Counted from the first letter of the stretch, positions 1 through 8,334 are shown. The stretch: 64,000 nt of DNA from Streptomyces griseoflavus (GCF_014649995.1 NZ_BMUC01000018.1:1-64000), one strand, 5' to 3'. A program made the numbers and translations. Notes: generated by a model from the letters alone, not told the origin.

Positions 1-105
1 GGCGGGTTCTCGCCTTCCGCCGGGGGGTTCTCGCCCTCGGCCGGGGGGTTCTCGCCTTCGGCGGGCGGGTTCTCGCCCTCCGCCGGCGGGTTCTCGCTCT
101 CGGTG
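1..105. repeat. 21-bp tandem repeat inside the secreted protein gene
   Basis: Four near-identical 21-bp units, plus a fifth degenerate one, each encode PAEGENP on the minus strand. Units differ mostly at synonymous positions (ggcggg/gggggg, ccttcc/ccctcg). The array continues beyond the window edge, so the copy number is unknown. Confidence 0.85.
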
Positions 106-230
106 GAGATCGTCGACGTGCTCGGCGTCTCCTCGCTGCCGGTCGCGAAGGCTGCCGGAGCCGAGAGCAGGGCGAGCGGCGCTATGACGGCCGTCGCGGC
201 CGCTACGGCCATGGCACGGCGAAGCTTCAT
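1..230 (-). CDS. Secreted repeat protein, C-terminus beyond window
   Basis: The reading frame starts at ATG 228-230 on the minus strand, with a GAGG ribosome site about 6 nt upstream, and runs off the window edge. The N-terminus is a clear Sec signal peptide: MKLRR, then an Ala-rich hydrophobic core, then an AxA-like cleavage region near residue 30. After a short Ser/Thr stretch the protein consists of tandem seven-residue units PAEGENP, encoded by 21-bp DNA repeats across positions 1-105. Such repeats resemble the extended stalks of Gram-positive surface proteins. Whether there is a sortase LPxTG signal or a membrane anchor cannot be seen. Function is unknown. Direct sequence evidence for export and repeats is strong; cell-wall attachment is inference. 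Confidence 0.75.
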   Translation of the reverse strand, partial: MKLRRAMAVAAATAVIAPLALLSAPAAFATGSEETPSTSTISTESENPPAEGENPPAEGENPPAEGENPPAEGENP

Positions 231-367
231 GAAGACCTCGGGAAGTCCGGTGTGCCGCGCGGTCGCGGCACGAACGAATGCGGGGAGGCCTCCGCGTGTG
301 GGGCGCGGGTGAGGCCCTTGGTTCCGGTGGTTTGATCACCGAAGCCTGTGAATGGTTGTCCCGGATT

Positions 368-386
368 TCACATGATTCTTATGTGA
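368..386. promoter_or_regulatory. Inverted repeat TCACAT-N7-ATGTGA, possible operator
   Basis: Perfect 6-bp arms (368-373 and 381-386) lie in a locally AT-rich patch about 140 bp upstream of the minus-strand repeat-protein gene. The position suits a regulator site for that gene, but no regulator can be named. Confidence 0.35.
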
Positions 387-490
387 CGTGGATCACTGAC
401 TGCTGGGGAGGGTGAGGGGTGCGGCGTCGTGCCGCCGTCCGGGCCCCCGGGGCGCGCCGCCGGAGGAGGCGCCGGCCGGTGAAACGCGTC

Positions 491-520
491 GGCCGGCTCC
501 GGGCGTCCCCGGAGCCGGCC
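491..520. terminator. GC-rich hairpin downstream of chorismate mutase
   Basis: A perfect 12-bp stem (491-502 with 509-520) has a 6-nt loop. It lies downstream of the minus-strand chorismate mutase gene. There is no long U-run on either strand, as is common in Streptomyces, so the hairpin may end transcription from both directions. Confidence 0.55.
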
Positions 521-758
521 TTCTGTCGAGTGACCGGGGTGGCTGTCCCCTGCCGCCCGGTCACCTGGCCGGAGCGAGGTCCCACGGCGTACGGCACGAT
601 CCGATCCGTACGCCACACCGCTCCGGCGAGCCACGCGTGGTGCTGCTCGGGCCCGCCCCTGGCTGGCACGGACACCGGTACCAACGAGGCGGACGGGGAG
701 CGGGTCACGCACCGGACGGGTGAGAGCCGACGCGTACGCCTGTCCCCGGGACGCGGAA

Positions 759-1070
759 TCAGATCCTGCCGCGGCACAGCTCCAGCAGGGTCATCGCGAG
801 CGTGGTGCCGGGCTTGCCCAGGGCGTCCCGGTAGGTGGCGAGGATCTCCATCTCGCGGGAGAGGTTCACCCGCCGGCCGCCGGAGGCGATCCGTTCCTTC
901 TGGATGACGGCCGACACGGCCATCCGTTCCTGCACGAGACCGATGATCCGGTCGTCGAGCGTGTCGATCCGCTCCCGTGCGCCGGTGATCAGTTCGGCGG
1001 CCTCCGTGGTGCGGGCGCCGGTCCTCTCGGCCGTCTCCGCGGTGGTCGGCTCGGTCGTGGTGGCGGTCAT
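759..1070 (-). CDS. Chorismate mutase (AroQ type)
   Basis: This 103-residue protein converts chorismate to prephenate, the entry to phenylalanine and tyrosine synthesis. The all-helical AroQ domain spans residues about 25-100 and shows the expected pattern: RERIDTLDDRIIGLVQERM helix 1, then IQKERI, then helices 2-3 with the Arg/Glu-rich VNLSREMEIL. The length fits a stand-alone mutase. I chose ATG 1068-1070 because GAGGAG lies 8 nt upstream and the residues before this Met are not mutase-like. The gene stands alone. Upstream on the same strand are a predicted leader peptide and a terminator hairpin, suggesting attenuation by aromatic amino acid supply. Confidence 0.9.
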   Translation of the reverse strand: MTATTTEPTTAETAERTGARTTEAAELITGARERIDTLDDRIIGLVQERMAVSAVIQKERIASGGRRVNLSREMEILATYRDALGKPGTTLAMTLLELCRGRI

Positions 1071-1138
1071 CTCGGGACTCCTCGGTGGGGTGAAGGGCGG
1101 GGGAGGTGCCCCGGAGCGACACGGTCCGGAGGAAAACG

Positions 1139-1175
1139 CCAGGCGCCCCGGACCTTGTCGGCCCGGGGCGCCTGG
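1139..1175 (-). terminator. Attenuator terminator in the chorismate mutase leader
   Basis: A perfect 13-bp stem (1139-1151 with 1163-1175), read on the minus strand, is followed by CGTTTTCC, a real U-run. It lies between the stop of the leader peptide (1195) and the chorismate mutase start (1070), where an attenuation terminator should be. Confidence 0.75.
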
Positions 1176-1194
1176 GAAGTCGCTTGTCAGTTGC

Positions 1195-1266
1195 TCAAGC
1201 AGCACGACCATGGCAGCCGGCGGGCCGGGTGCCATAGGTAAAGACGAAGGTCTGGTGCGTGAGCAT
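1195..1266 (-). CDS. Aromatic leader peptide, 23 residues (predicted)
   Basis: A short minus-strand frame encodes MLTHQTFVFTYGTRPAGCHG plus three residues and then a stop, ending 20 nt before the attenuator stem. The run FVFTY packs two Phe and one Tyr into five codons, which are the end products of the pathway that chorismate mutase opens. There is no ribosome site, but a promoter-like pair lies so close that transcription would begin at or near the ATG, so the peptide is probably translated from a leaderless transcript. Family knowledge: Phe/Tyr-rich leaders control aromatic genes by ribosome stalling. That this one does so is inference. Confidence 0.65.
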   Translation of the reverse strand: MLTHQTFVFTYGTRPAGCHGRAA

Positions 1267-1273
1267 GGGGCCA

Positions 1274-1301
1274 AGTATGCCCGGCGGGCCCCGGCTGTCC
1301 A
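1274..1301 (-). promoter_or_regulatory. Promoter for the chorismate mutase leader
   Basis: On the minus strand a -35 TGGACA (1296-1301) is followed by a 16-nt spacer and a -10 CATACT (1274-1279). Seven bases separate the -10 from the leader-peptide ATG, placing the transcription start at or next to the A of the ATG. Confidence 0.6.
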
Positions 1302-1467
1302 ACAGGGGCCGCATGGTGAGACGAGGGGCGCGCGCCGGGGGAGTGCCGGCGCCGTCCGGCGACCGCCTTCGTCCCGGCCCCTCCCCCGGGCCTCTGCGCC
1401 GGCCTCGGTCACGGCCTCTGCCCGGGGCCTCCGTCACGGCCCGGGGCGTGCTCCGCCGCCGTCTCGG

Positions 1468-1473
1468 TAGACT
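1468..1473 (+). promoter_or_regulatory. Probable guaA -10 box TAGACT
   Basis: TAGACT matches the Streptomyces housekeeping -10 pattern (TAGRRT-like) and stands 43 nt before the guaA start. No convincing -35 is visible at the usual distance. Confidence 0.4.
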
Positions 1474-1515
1474 CGGGAGGCACAAGACCCCCGCCCCACC
1501 GCCGGAAGGCACCTC

Positions 1516-3096
1516 GTGTCATCAGCGTCTCCCGCTGCCAACGCGCCCGACACCGTTCTGGTCGTCGACTTCGGCGCGCAGTACGCCCAGCTCATCGCCC
1601 GTCGCGTCCGCGAGGCGCGGGTCTACAGCGAGATCGTGCCGAGCACCATGCCGGTCGCCGAGATGCTCGCCAGGAACCCGGCGGCGATCATCCTCTCCGG
1701 CGGCCCCTCGTCCGTGTACGAGGAGGGCGCCCCCCGCCTCGACCGCGAGATCTTCGAAGCCGGCGTGCCCGTCTTCGGCATGTGCTACGGCTTCCAGCTC
1801 ATGGCCCAGAGCCTGGGCGGCCAGGTGGACAACACCGGAGCCCGTGAGTACGGCCGCACGGACCTGCACGTCTCCCGGAGCTCCTCCACCCTCTTCGAGG
1901 GAACCCCGGACGAGCAGGCCGTGTGGATGTCGCACGGCGACGCCTGTTCCGCCGCCCCCGAGGGCTTCTCCGTCACGGCCTCCACGGACGTCGTCCCGGT
2001 CGCCGCCTTCGAGAACGACGAGAAGAAGCTCTACGGCGTCCAGTACCACCCCGAGGTGATGCACTCCACGCACGGACAGCAGGTGCTGGAGCACTTCCTG
2101 TACCGGGGCGCGGGACTGACCCCGGACTGGACCACGGGCAACGTCATCGAGGAGCAGGTCGCCTCGATCCGCGAGCTGGTCGGCGACAAGCGCGCCATCT
2201 GCGGCCTGTCCGGCGGTGTGGACTCCGCGGTCGCCGCCGCCCTCGTCCAGAAGGCCATCGGCTCCCAGCTGACCTGCGTCTACGTCGACCACGGCCTGAT
2301 GCGCAAGGGCGAGACCGAGCAGGTCGAGAAGGACTTCGTCGCCGCGACCGGCGTCCAGCTGAAGGTCGTGGACGCGCAGGACCGGTTCCTGAAGGCGCTG
2401 GCCGGGGTCTCCGACCCCGAGGAGAAGCGGAAGATCATCGGCCGGGAGTTCATCCGGGTCTTCGAGCAGGCCCAGGCCGAGATCATCGCGGACGAGGGCC
2501 CGGCCGTGGAGTTCCTCGTCCAGGGCACGCTCTACCCGGACGTCGTCGAGTCCGGCGGCGGCACCGGCACCGCCAACATCAAGTCCCACCACAACGTGGG
2601 CGGCCTCCCCGAGGACCTCGAGTTCAAGCTGGTCGAGCCGCTGCGCCAGCTGTTCAAGGACGAGGTCCGCATGGTCGGCCAGGAACTCGGCCTGCCGGAC
2701 GAGATCGTCCACCGTCAGCCCTTCCCCGGCCCCGGCCTCGGCATCCGCATCGTCGGCGAGGTCACCAAGGAGCGGCTCGACCTGCTCCGCGAGGCCGACG
2801 CCATCGCCCGTGAGGAACTCACCGCCGCCGGCCTCGACCGGGACATCTGGCAGTGCCCGGTGGTCCTGCTGGCCGACGTCCGTTCGGTGGGCGTCCAGGG
2901 CGACGGCCGCACCTACGGTCACCCGATCGTGCTGCGCCCGGTCTCCAGCGAGGACGCCATGACCGCCGACTGGTCCCGGCTGCCGTACGACGTCCTCGCC
3001 AAGATCTCCACCCGCATCACCAACGAGGTGCGGGACGTCAACCGGGTCGTCCTCGACGTCACCTCCAAGCCGCCGGGGACCATCGAGTGGGAGTAG
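1516..3096 (+). CDS. guaA: GMP synthase (glutamine-hydrolysing)
   Basis: This 526-residue enzyme aminates XMP to GMP using ATP and glutamine, the last step of guanine nucleotide synthesis. The N-terminal class I amidotransferase domain (about 1-210) has the nucleophile in FGMCYGFQ and the His-Glu pair in QYHPEVMHS. The ATP pyrophosphatase domain carries the P-loop [10 protein letters not shown] near residue 235, and the C-terminal dimerisation domain ends in the conserved KPPGTIEWE. The length is normal. The GTG start has GGAAGG 6 nt upstream. The gene converges with the PNPOx-like gene, with only 9 bp between the stops. Confidence 0.98.
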   Translation: MSSASPAANAPDTVLVVDFGAQYAQLIARRVREARVYSEIVPSTMPVAEMLARNPAAIILSGGPSSVYEEGAPRLDREIFEAGVPVFGMCYGFQLMAQSLGGQVDNTGAREYGRTDLHVSRSSSTLFEGTPDEQAVWMSHGDACSAAPEGFSVTASTDVVPVAAFENDEKKLYGVQYHPEVMHSTHGQQVLEHFLYRGAGLTPDWTTGNVIEEQVASIRELVGDKRAICGLSGGVDSAVAAALVQKAIGSQLTCVYVDHGLMRKGETEQVEKDFVAATGVQLKVVDAQDRFLKALAGVSDPEEKRKIIGREFIRVFEQAQAEIIADEGPAVEFLVQGTLYPDVVESGGGTGTANIKSHHNVGGLPEDLEFKLVEPLRQLFKDEVRMVGQELGLPDEIVHRQPFPGPGLGIRIVGEVTKERLDLLREADAIAREELTAAGLDRDIWQCPVVLLADVRSVGVQGDGRTYGHPIVLRPVSSEDAMTADWSRLPYDVLAKISTRITNEVRDVNRVVLDVTSKPPGTIEWE

Positions 3097-3105
3097 CCCC
3101 AAGGG

Positions 3106-3585
3106 CTAGGTCCGTCTGAGGGTCCGCACCGGCTCTCCGGGCTTCCAGACCTGGACGACCAGGTACTTCTCGTCCTCGACGCAGGTCCGTACGACCTCCG
3201 TCAGCTCGGTGCGGAAGAGGTGGAACGGCTCCGGCGGTTCCGCCTCTTCGGCGTACCGGGCCCGGGTCTCCGTGTCCTCGGCGGCGATCTCGACCGCCCG
3301 GCCGCCGATGCGGACGTCGCCGCCGCCCATGCCGGTGCCCTCGCCCGGGTTCGCCTGCAGCGCGAAGCGCGGGTCGCGGCGCAGGTCCAGCGCCTTGAGC
3401 GAGTCCGGCATCATGCCGAGCCACAGCTCCCCGTCGGAGAAACGGACCTCCAGGCCGGTGGTGCGCGGCGAACCGTCCCGGCGCAGGGTCGCGAGGACAT
3501 GGTGGGTGTACGCGGCGAAGCGCTCCTCCACGGTCCTCGCCAGCTCCGGTTCCAGCGCGGTGAAGGCCGCCCAATTCGTGTGCAT
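3106..3585 (-). CDS. Pyridoxamine 5'-phosphate oxidase-like flavoprotein
   Basis: This 159-residue protein has the split-barrel flavin reductase/PNPOx fold typical of many Streptomyces flavin- or F420-dependent proteins. It shows the family's opening pattern: VLATLRRDGSPRTTGLEVRFSDGELWL, i.e. a strand, a DGSPR turn and a strand. The RDPRFALQ segment, a usual sign of the fold, follows near residue 70. It is too short and divergent to be true PdxH, so the substrate is unknown. It sits tail-to-tail with guaA and divergently from the aldolase gene. The family assignment is firm; the reaction is not. Confidence 0.8.
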   Translation of the reverse strand: MHTNWAAFTALEPELARTVEERFAAYTHHVLATLRRDGSPRTTGLEVRFSDGELWLGMMPDSLKALDLRRDPRFALQANPGEGTGMGGGDVRIGGRAVEIAAEDTETRARYAEEAEPPEPFHLFRTELTEVVRTCVEDEKYLVVQVWKPGEPVRTLRRT

Positions 3586-3748
3586 GGGCCGAGTGTGGCG
3601 GGGATACCGGACATCCTGTGTCGGGTAACGGCGGGCGTCCTCCGGACGGAGCAGCGGCCGCGTACCGCATCTTTACGGAAGAGAGCTGTCGTACGGCCCG
3701 GCCCGCAGGTAACTTCCGCCCCGTACGCCCACCCCCGCGGGAGGACTC

Positions 3749-4543
3749 ATGCACGGGCCCACGCCGCCCCTGCCGCTGCCCACCGACAAGCTGCGCTTCC
3801 CCATGCCGCCCATGCACGCGTCGGCCGAGGACGAACGCCGGCACCGCAAGGAACGGCTCGCCGGCGCACTGCGGCTCTTCGGGCGGCTCGGCTACGAGGA
3901 CGGTGTCTCGGGGCACATCACCGCACGCGACCCCGAGTTCAGCGACTGCTTCTGGGTGAACCCCTTCGGCATGCCCTTCCGCCACGTCACCGTGAGCGAC
4001 CTGGTGCTCGCCAACCGGGACGGCCAGGTCGTCGAGGGCGGCCACCACGTCAACCAGGCCGCGTTCACCGTGCACGCCCAGGTGCACGCGGCCCGGCCCG
4101 ACGTGGTCGCCGTCGCCCACTGCCACTCCGTGCACGGGCGGGCCCTCGCCGCCCTCGGTGACCTGCTCGACCCCATCACCCAGGAGAGCTGCGCCTTCTA
4201 CGAGGACCACGCCCTCTACGACGCCTACAGCGGCGTCACCGTCGACGCCGAGGAGGGGCGGCGCATCGCGGGCGTGCTCGGCTCGCACAAGGCGCTCGTG
4301 CTGCGCAACCACGGGCTGCTCACCGTGGGGGACTCCGTCGACGCGGCGGCCTGGTGGTTCATCACCATGGAACGGTCCTGCCAGGTGCAGCTCACCGCCC
4401 GCGCGGCGGGCCGGCCCGTCCTCATCGGCCACCGGCCGGCGGTCGCCACACGGGAACAGCTCGGCGGGGACCTCGTCGCGTGGATCAACTACCAGCCGAT
4501 GTGGCAGGAGATCAGCCGGAGCGAGCCGGATCTGCTGACCTAG
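3749..4543 (+). CDS. Class II aldolase/adducin family protein
   Basis: This 264-residue protein has the zinc-dependent class II aldolase (AraD/FucA) fold. The zinc-binding histidines are visible in VAHCHSVHG near residue 120 and RNHGLL near residue 187. An Asn/Gly-rich phosphate-binding turn (GVSGHITARD) lies near residue 52. Family members act on sugar phosphates or related small hydroxy-acids; this subgroup is often annotated only by fold, and the substrate cannot be told. The ATG is preceded by GGGAGGA at good spacing. It appears to be a single-gene unit divergent from the PNPOx-like gene. Confidence 0.85.
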   Translation: MHGPTPPLPLPTDKLRFPMPPMHASAEDERRHRKERLAGALRLFGRLGYEDGVSGHITARDPEFSDCFWVNPFGMPFRHVTVSDLVLANRDGQVVEGGHHVNQAAFTVHAQVHAARPDVVAVAHCHSVHGRALAALGDLLDPITQESCAFYEDHALYDAYSGVTVDAEEGRRIAGVLGSHKALVLRNHGLLTVGDSVDAAAWWFITMERSCQVQLTARAAGRPVLIGHRPAVATREQLGGDLVAWINYQPMWQEISRSEPDLLT

Positions 4544-4699
4544 ACCGGGCGTGTCAACCGGGTGCCGCGAAGTTCACCCGTACCGGCCGGGCCTGCCGGA
4601 CGGGGAGGCCGCGCGGTAGGGCACAATTCGCTCTCGTCGCAGGGGACTTGTGACGTGGGTGTCGACGGGTGTCAACGGTGGGGAAGGCGGGTTCCGGGC

Positions 4700-5986
4700 G
4701 TGGCGGTGCAGGAGGCCGGACAGAGCGGCGCGGACACGGGCGCGGGCGCGCACGGGGGCGGCTGCACCTGCGGGGACTGCCCGCACGGGGCGCGTGAGGG
4801 GCATCGGCGCGCGGTCGCGGCGTTCCTGCTGAAGCGGGACGAGTTCGCGGCCGGACACGGAGTGCCTGCCGCGGTGGCGCACTCCGCGTCCGCCTCTCGG
4901 CAGTGGGTGTCGGAGGAACTCACCCAGGCCGCGGAAGCCGTCGCCGTGCGGGGGCGGGCCGAGGGCGAGGCATGGCTGACACGGCTGTGGCGGTGGACCG
5001 CGGTCGTGGTCTGGGCGGGCGTGGTGCTGTTGCTCCTCGGGCAGGCGCTCACGGCGATCGGCGCGGGGTGGACCTCCGCGCGCACCGCCGGGCTGCTGGC
5101 CGCGGTCGTCGTCGCCGGCGCGCTGACCGCCGCGTCGTGGTTCCACCGGGCCCGCGGTGGCGCGCTGGCGCCCGTGATCGGCGAGGACAACCGGCTCTCC
5201 ACCTCCCGTGCGGTGGCGGCCTGCTGGGTGCTGCTCGTCGCGTTCGCGGTACTCGTTCTGGTGGGGCGGCTGGCGGCCGCCTCCGGTCACCGGGAGCGCG
5301 ACGCGCTGATCGACGGGCTCGAACTCGCCCGCGGTGCGGGCGTCGTGACCGTGCTGGCCGTGGTCTGCGGGATCGCCGTGCTGGTGCGGCGCGTGGTCGG
5401 GCTGCGCGTGCAGGGACAGCGGCTGCAGAAAGTGCGCGCGCACCGGCCCGGGGCGGCGGATCTGCTGACCGACGACGCCGGGCGGGGGAGCTTCGCCGAC
5501 ATCCAGTACGTCGTGATCAGCGGGGTCGCCCTGGCGTTCGCGGCGGTGCGGCTGGCCCGGCGGCCGGACCAGCTGCCGGATCTGCCGTGGGGGCTCGCGG
5601 TGGTGGTGCTGGTGTCGGCGGGGACGTATCTCGCGGGCAAGTACGCGGAGGGCGGGCGTCCGGTGATCCTGTCCGTGGTGCGGGCACGGGAGGCCGGGGA
5701 CCTGGACGCGCCGATCCGCACCGGGGACGACATCGAGATCCGGGGCGCCGGGTTCGTGCCGGCGGGGGCCCAGGGGGCGGACCGGCTGTCGCGGATGGTG
5801 GTGCGGGTGGGCGCGGTGAACGTCCACGTGCCCCTGGTCCCGGTCACCGGCGGCTTCGACAACCCCACGGACGCCCTGCTGACGGTGCCGGTACCGGCGG
5901 AGGTGGAGCCGGGCCGGGTGGACGTCCAGGTGATCACCGCGGCGGGCGTGGAGACCAACCGGTACACGATCGACGTGACGGACTAG
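4700..5986 (+). CDS. Multi-spanning membrane protein with Cys-rich N-terminus and TIG-like C-terminus
   Basis: This is about 428 residues from the chosen GTG. The cytoplasmic N-terminus carries a CTCGDCPHG motif, suggestive of metal binding or redox. Five or six hydrophobic helices follow between residues about 95 and 320. The C-terminal 100 residues are a beta-rich segment (DDIEIRGAGFVPAG to the end) resembling an IPT/TIG immunoglobulin-like fold. I recognise no enzymatic motif. The start is uncertain: GTG 4700 gives a compact protein, while GTG 4655 has AGGGGAC about 7 nt upstream and would add 15 residues. Function unknown. Confidence 0.6.
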   Translation: MAVQEAGQSGADTGAGAHGGGCTCGDCPHGAREGHRRAVAAFLLKRDEFAAGHGVPAAVAHSASASRQWVSEELTQAAEAVAVRGRAEGEAWLTRLWRWTAVVVWAGVVLLLLGQALTAIGAGWTSARTAGLLAAVVVAGALTAASWFHRARGGALAPVIGEDNRLSTSRAVAACWVLLVAFAVLVLVGRLAAASGHRERDALIDGLELARGAGVVTVLAVVCGIAVLVRRVVGLRVQGQRLQKVRAHRPGAADLLTDDAGRGSFADIQYVVISGVALAFAAVRLARRPDQLPDLPWGLAVVVLVSAGTYLAGKYAEGGRPVILSVVRAREAGDLDAPIRTGDDIEIRGAGFVPAGAQGADRLSRMVVRVGAVNVHVPLVPVTGGFDNPTDALLTVPVPAEVEPGRVDVQVITAAGVETNRYTIDVTD

Positions 5987-6079
5987 CGGGGCCCGGCTCC
6001 CGGCTTCCCGCGGGTTGCGAGAACGCCCCCGGCCCACACCCGGTCCCCCATCCGCTCAAGAAAAACCCGACACAGAGGG

Positions 6080-6110
6080 TTGAGGCACGACAGTTTGTCG
6101 TACGTATGGT
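6080..6110 (+). promoter_or_regulatory. DoxX gene promoter with palindromic operator in the spacer
   Basis: A -35 TTGAGG (6080-6085) and -10 TATGGT (6105-6110) are separated by 19 bp. The spacer contains a perfect palindrome ACGACA-GTT-TGTCGT (6087-6101). A protein bound there would block RNA polymerase or, given the over-long spacer, twist the promoter as MerR-type activators do. Confidence 0.5.
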
Positions 6111-6156
6111 CTTCGAGGAGGCCCTCCGGCATCACAGTGAGAGGCGGCGGACAGCG

Positions 6157-6687
6157 ATGACTCACGGTATGCGCGCGGACACGCACCCCCCACACGCCGG
6201 AGACGACAGGGACTGGCGCGACACCGCCACCCGCTACGCCCTCCTCCCCCTGCGCCTCTTCCTCGGCGTCACCTTCATCTACGCCGGCCTGGACAAACTC
6301 ACGGACAGCGCCTTCCTGAAGGACTCCGGGGCCGGTTCGATCGGCGACATGATGCGCGCCGTCCGGGACTCCTCCGCCATTCCCGCGATGGTCGACATGG
6401 CACTGGAGAGCCCCGTCGCGTTCGGCTGTGCCATCGCCCTCGGGGAAGTGGCCGTGGGCATCGGCACCCTGCTCGGTCTGCTCACCCGCCTCGCCGCCCT
6501 CGGCGGAGCGCTGATCTCCCTCAGCCTGTGGCTGACCGTGAGCTGGGCGGCCGATCCGTACTACTACGGCAACGACCTGCCGTACCTCATGGCGTGGATC
6601 CCGCTGGTGCTCGCGGGAGCCCCGGTGCTGTCCGTGGACGCCGCCCTGCGAGGGCGGCGACGCCGGCGGACGAGGGACGACCGCTAG
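6157..6687 (+). CDS. DoxX family membrane protein
   Basis: This 176-residue integral membrane protein has four transmembrane helices and the DoxX hallmark near its start, LRLFLGVTFIYAGLDKLTD. DoxX proteins occur in thiosulfate/quinone oxidoreductases and, in actinobacteria, in membrane complexes linked to oxidative stress. This one has no adjacent partner, so its role is unclear. ATG 6157 follows a purine-rich GAGAGGCGG; a second ATG five codons later is possible. Its 3' end overlaps the stop of the convergent small membrane protein by 4 bp. Expression may be controlled by the palindrome at 6087-6101. Confidence 0.8.
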   Translation: MTHGMRADTHPPHAGDDRDWRDTATRYALLPLRLFLGVTFIYAGLDKLTDSAFLKDSGAGSIGDMMRAVRDSSAIPAMVDMALESPVAFGCAIALGEVAVGIGTLLGLLTRLAALGGALISLSLWLTVSWAADPYYYGNDLPYLMAWIPLVLAGAPVLSVDAALRGRRRRRTRDDR

Positions 6688-6899
6688 CTCGCCGCGGTGT
6701 CCTCCTTGCCCCGGCGGCGTAGGCGGCCGGCCAGGGAGCCCACCGCGCCGGCCAGGCAGAGTCCCCCGGTCACGACCGGGATGACGACGAACCACGGGGT
6801 GTGCCAGGCGCCGCCCGCGTCGCCGGCGTAGGTCACCGCGGCGGCGACGAGGGCGACGCCGGCGACCAGCCTGCCGGGCTGGAACTCATGACGCAGCAC
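6684..6899 (-). CDS. Small two-helix membrane protein coupled to the PspC gene
   Basis: This 71-residue protein has two hydrophobic helices (GVALVAAAVTYA and the segment beginning FVVIPVVTGGLCLAG) and a basic, probably cytoplasmic, tail. Its ATG lies inside the end of the upstream PspC-domain gene (14-bp overlap), so the two are translationally coupled. No domain is recognised. It may be an accessory subunit of the PspC membrane protein. Confidence 0.7.
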   Translation of the reverse strand: MLRHEFQPGRLVAGVALVAAAVTYAGDAGGAWHTPWFVVIPVVTGGLCLAGAVGSLAGRLRRRGKEDTAAS

Positions 6900-8292
6900 G
6901 GCTCACCTCCGCCTGTCCCACGCCGACATGGAGTTCGATGTCGAGGGTGCCCGCCTTCTCGGTGCCCGCGGGCGGTCGCAGGGTCACCTCTTCGCGCTTG
7001 CCCGGTGCCACGTCCACGTCCTTCCGCTTGTCGCCGGGCAACTGGATGTCGCCCACCCCCACGTCGATGGTCAGCTTCACGATGGCGTCCCTCGGCACGA
7101 TCACGTGGATCCGGCCCAGGCCGACGTGGAACTCCGTCGAGACGGTGTCGTTCTCGGGCACCCGTATCGCGGACAGGTCCAGTTCGCCCTCGCCCGCGCC
7201 CAGGTCGTACAGGGGACGTATCTGCGCGACCGTGGTGGGTCCCCAGGTCGTGCGCGTCCAGTCGGTGCCGATGTTCTCGGGGACGGCGGTCGAACCGGCC
7301 AGCAGGCCCGCCGTGACGACCGCGAGGACGACGGATCCCGCGCCGGTGCGGCCGAGGAACGCGCTGACGGCGATGCCGAGTCCGAAGACGGCGAGCGCGC
7401 AGGCGAGACCGGTCTGCAGGCTGGTGCCGAGCGGATGCGCCTCCCAGGTCAGACCGGTGCCCAGGCCGGCCGCGAGCAGGGCGAACAGGAAGACCCACCC
7501 GCCGATCCCGCGGGGCCCGCGCGGCTTCACCGGCCGGCGGGGCGGTGCGTACGGCGTGTCACGGGTGCCCGTGCCCGTGCCGGTGCGGGTACGGGTGCGG
7601 GTGTCGAGGCCGATGTTGACGGCCGCGGCGATGTCCAGGTCGCGGGAGTTCTCCGGCCCCCAGAGATATCCCGTGCCGCCCACATGGGTGCCGTCCTTGA
7701 CGATCGGGTCGCGCCACCACGAGGGGAAGGCGTCGGGGACCGGCGGCGCCTGGGGCTCCGGCGGGGCGTCGGCGACGGCCTGGGCGGCGATGTGGTCGGG
7801 GCTGGGGGTGCCGCGCCGCCGCGACCAGTACCCGGCGCCGGCGAGCAGCAGGGACAGTATGACGGCGAAGCTCAGCACGCCGTCGTTGTTCAGCATGGAG
7901 AGGAAGACGCCGCAGCCGACCAGCGCGAACAGCACGGCCGTCAGGGTGTGGCCGTCGACCCGGCCGGTCAGCAGCCGGCGGATCTCGTTCTCCTCGTCGT
8001 CGTCGTACGGGACGAAGAGCCAGGCGAAACCGTAGAAGATGAGGCCGATGCCGCCGGTGGCGGAGAGGACCGCGAGGGTGATGCGGAAGATCACCGGGTC
8101 CATGTCGCACTGCCGGCCGAGCCCCGCGCACACCCCGCCGAGCATCTGGTGCCGGCGGTCCCGGCGGAAGCGGTGGTCCGCGTCCGCCGGGCCGGTCCCG
8201 CCGGGCGCGGCGTCCTGCGGCCCGGTGCCCCGGGAGGGGCGCGGGCCGGAGCCGGGCCCCGGATCCGCCGCGGCGTGCTGGTGATCGGTCAT
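6886..8292 (-). CDS. PspC domain membrane protein with C-terminal beta-rich domain
   Basis: This protein has 468 residues. A PspC domain occupies roughly residues 48-105 (MLGGVCAGLGRQCDMDPVIF followed by a hydrophobic helix ending LFVPYD). Several further membrane helices follow, then a C-terminal extracytoplasmic domain with repeated beta-strand motifs (VGLGRIHVIVPRDA, VGVGDIQLPG, LHVGVGQAEV) like the adhesin-like repeats of DUF4097/LiaF-type proteins. It is transcribed divergently from a PspC-type histidine kinase and its response regulator. The trio resembles LiaFSR/PspC envelope-stress sensing modules, this protein being the LiaF-like inhibitor or output. That role is inference from family and context. 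Confidence 0.85.
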   Translation of the reverse strand: MTDHQHAAADPGPGSGPRPSRGTGPQDAAPGGTGPADADHRFRRDRRHQMLGGVCAGLGRQCDMDPVIFRITLAVLSATGGIGLIFYGFAWLFVPYDDDEENEIRRLLTGRVDGHTLTAVLFALVGCGVFLSMLNNDGVLSFAVILSLLLAGAGYWSRRRGTPSPDHIAAQAVADAPPEPQAPPVPDAFPSWWRDPIVKDGTHVGGTGYLWGPENSRDLDIAAAVNIGLDTRTRTRTGTGTGTRDTPYAPPRRPVKPRGPRGIGGWVFLFALLAAGLGTGLTWEAHPLGTSLQTGLACALAVFGLGIAVSAFLGRTGAGSVVLAVVTAGLLAGSTAVPENIGTDWTRTTWGPTTVAQIRPLYDLGAGEGELDLSAIRVPENDTVSTEFHVGLGRIHVIVPRDAIVKLTIDVGVGDIQLPGDKRKDVDVAPGKREEVTLRPPAGTEKAGTLDIELHVGVGQAEVSRAAS

Positions 8293-8334
8293 GGGTCCAT
8301 GGTGACGGGCGAGCCGCCGTGGCGGGAGTCGGAA

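Larger units (their letters stand above)
231..758. other. Intergenic region between the repeat protein gene and chorismate mutase
   Basis: This 528-bp gap holds the upstream region of the minus-strand repeat-protein gene, an inverted repeat at 368-386 and a strong GC hairpin at 491-520. I see no credible additional gene: short frames here lack ribosome sites and recognisable protein sequence. Confidence 0.6.

Noticed and set aside
1-105. Tandem repeat as a CRISPR array
   Set aside because: Units are contiguous 21-bp coding repeats without unique spacers.
1522-3102. Long minus-strand open frame across guaA
   Set aside because: It mirrors guaA exactly, has Asp/Val/Gly/Leu-rich composition typical of the antisense frame of GC-rich genes, and resembles no protein.
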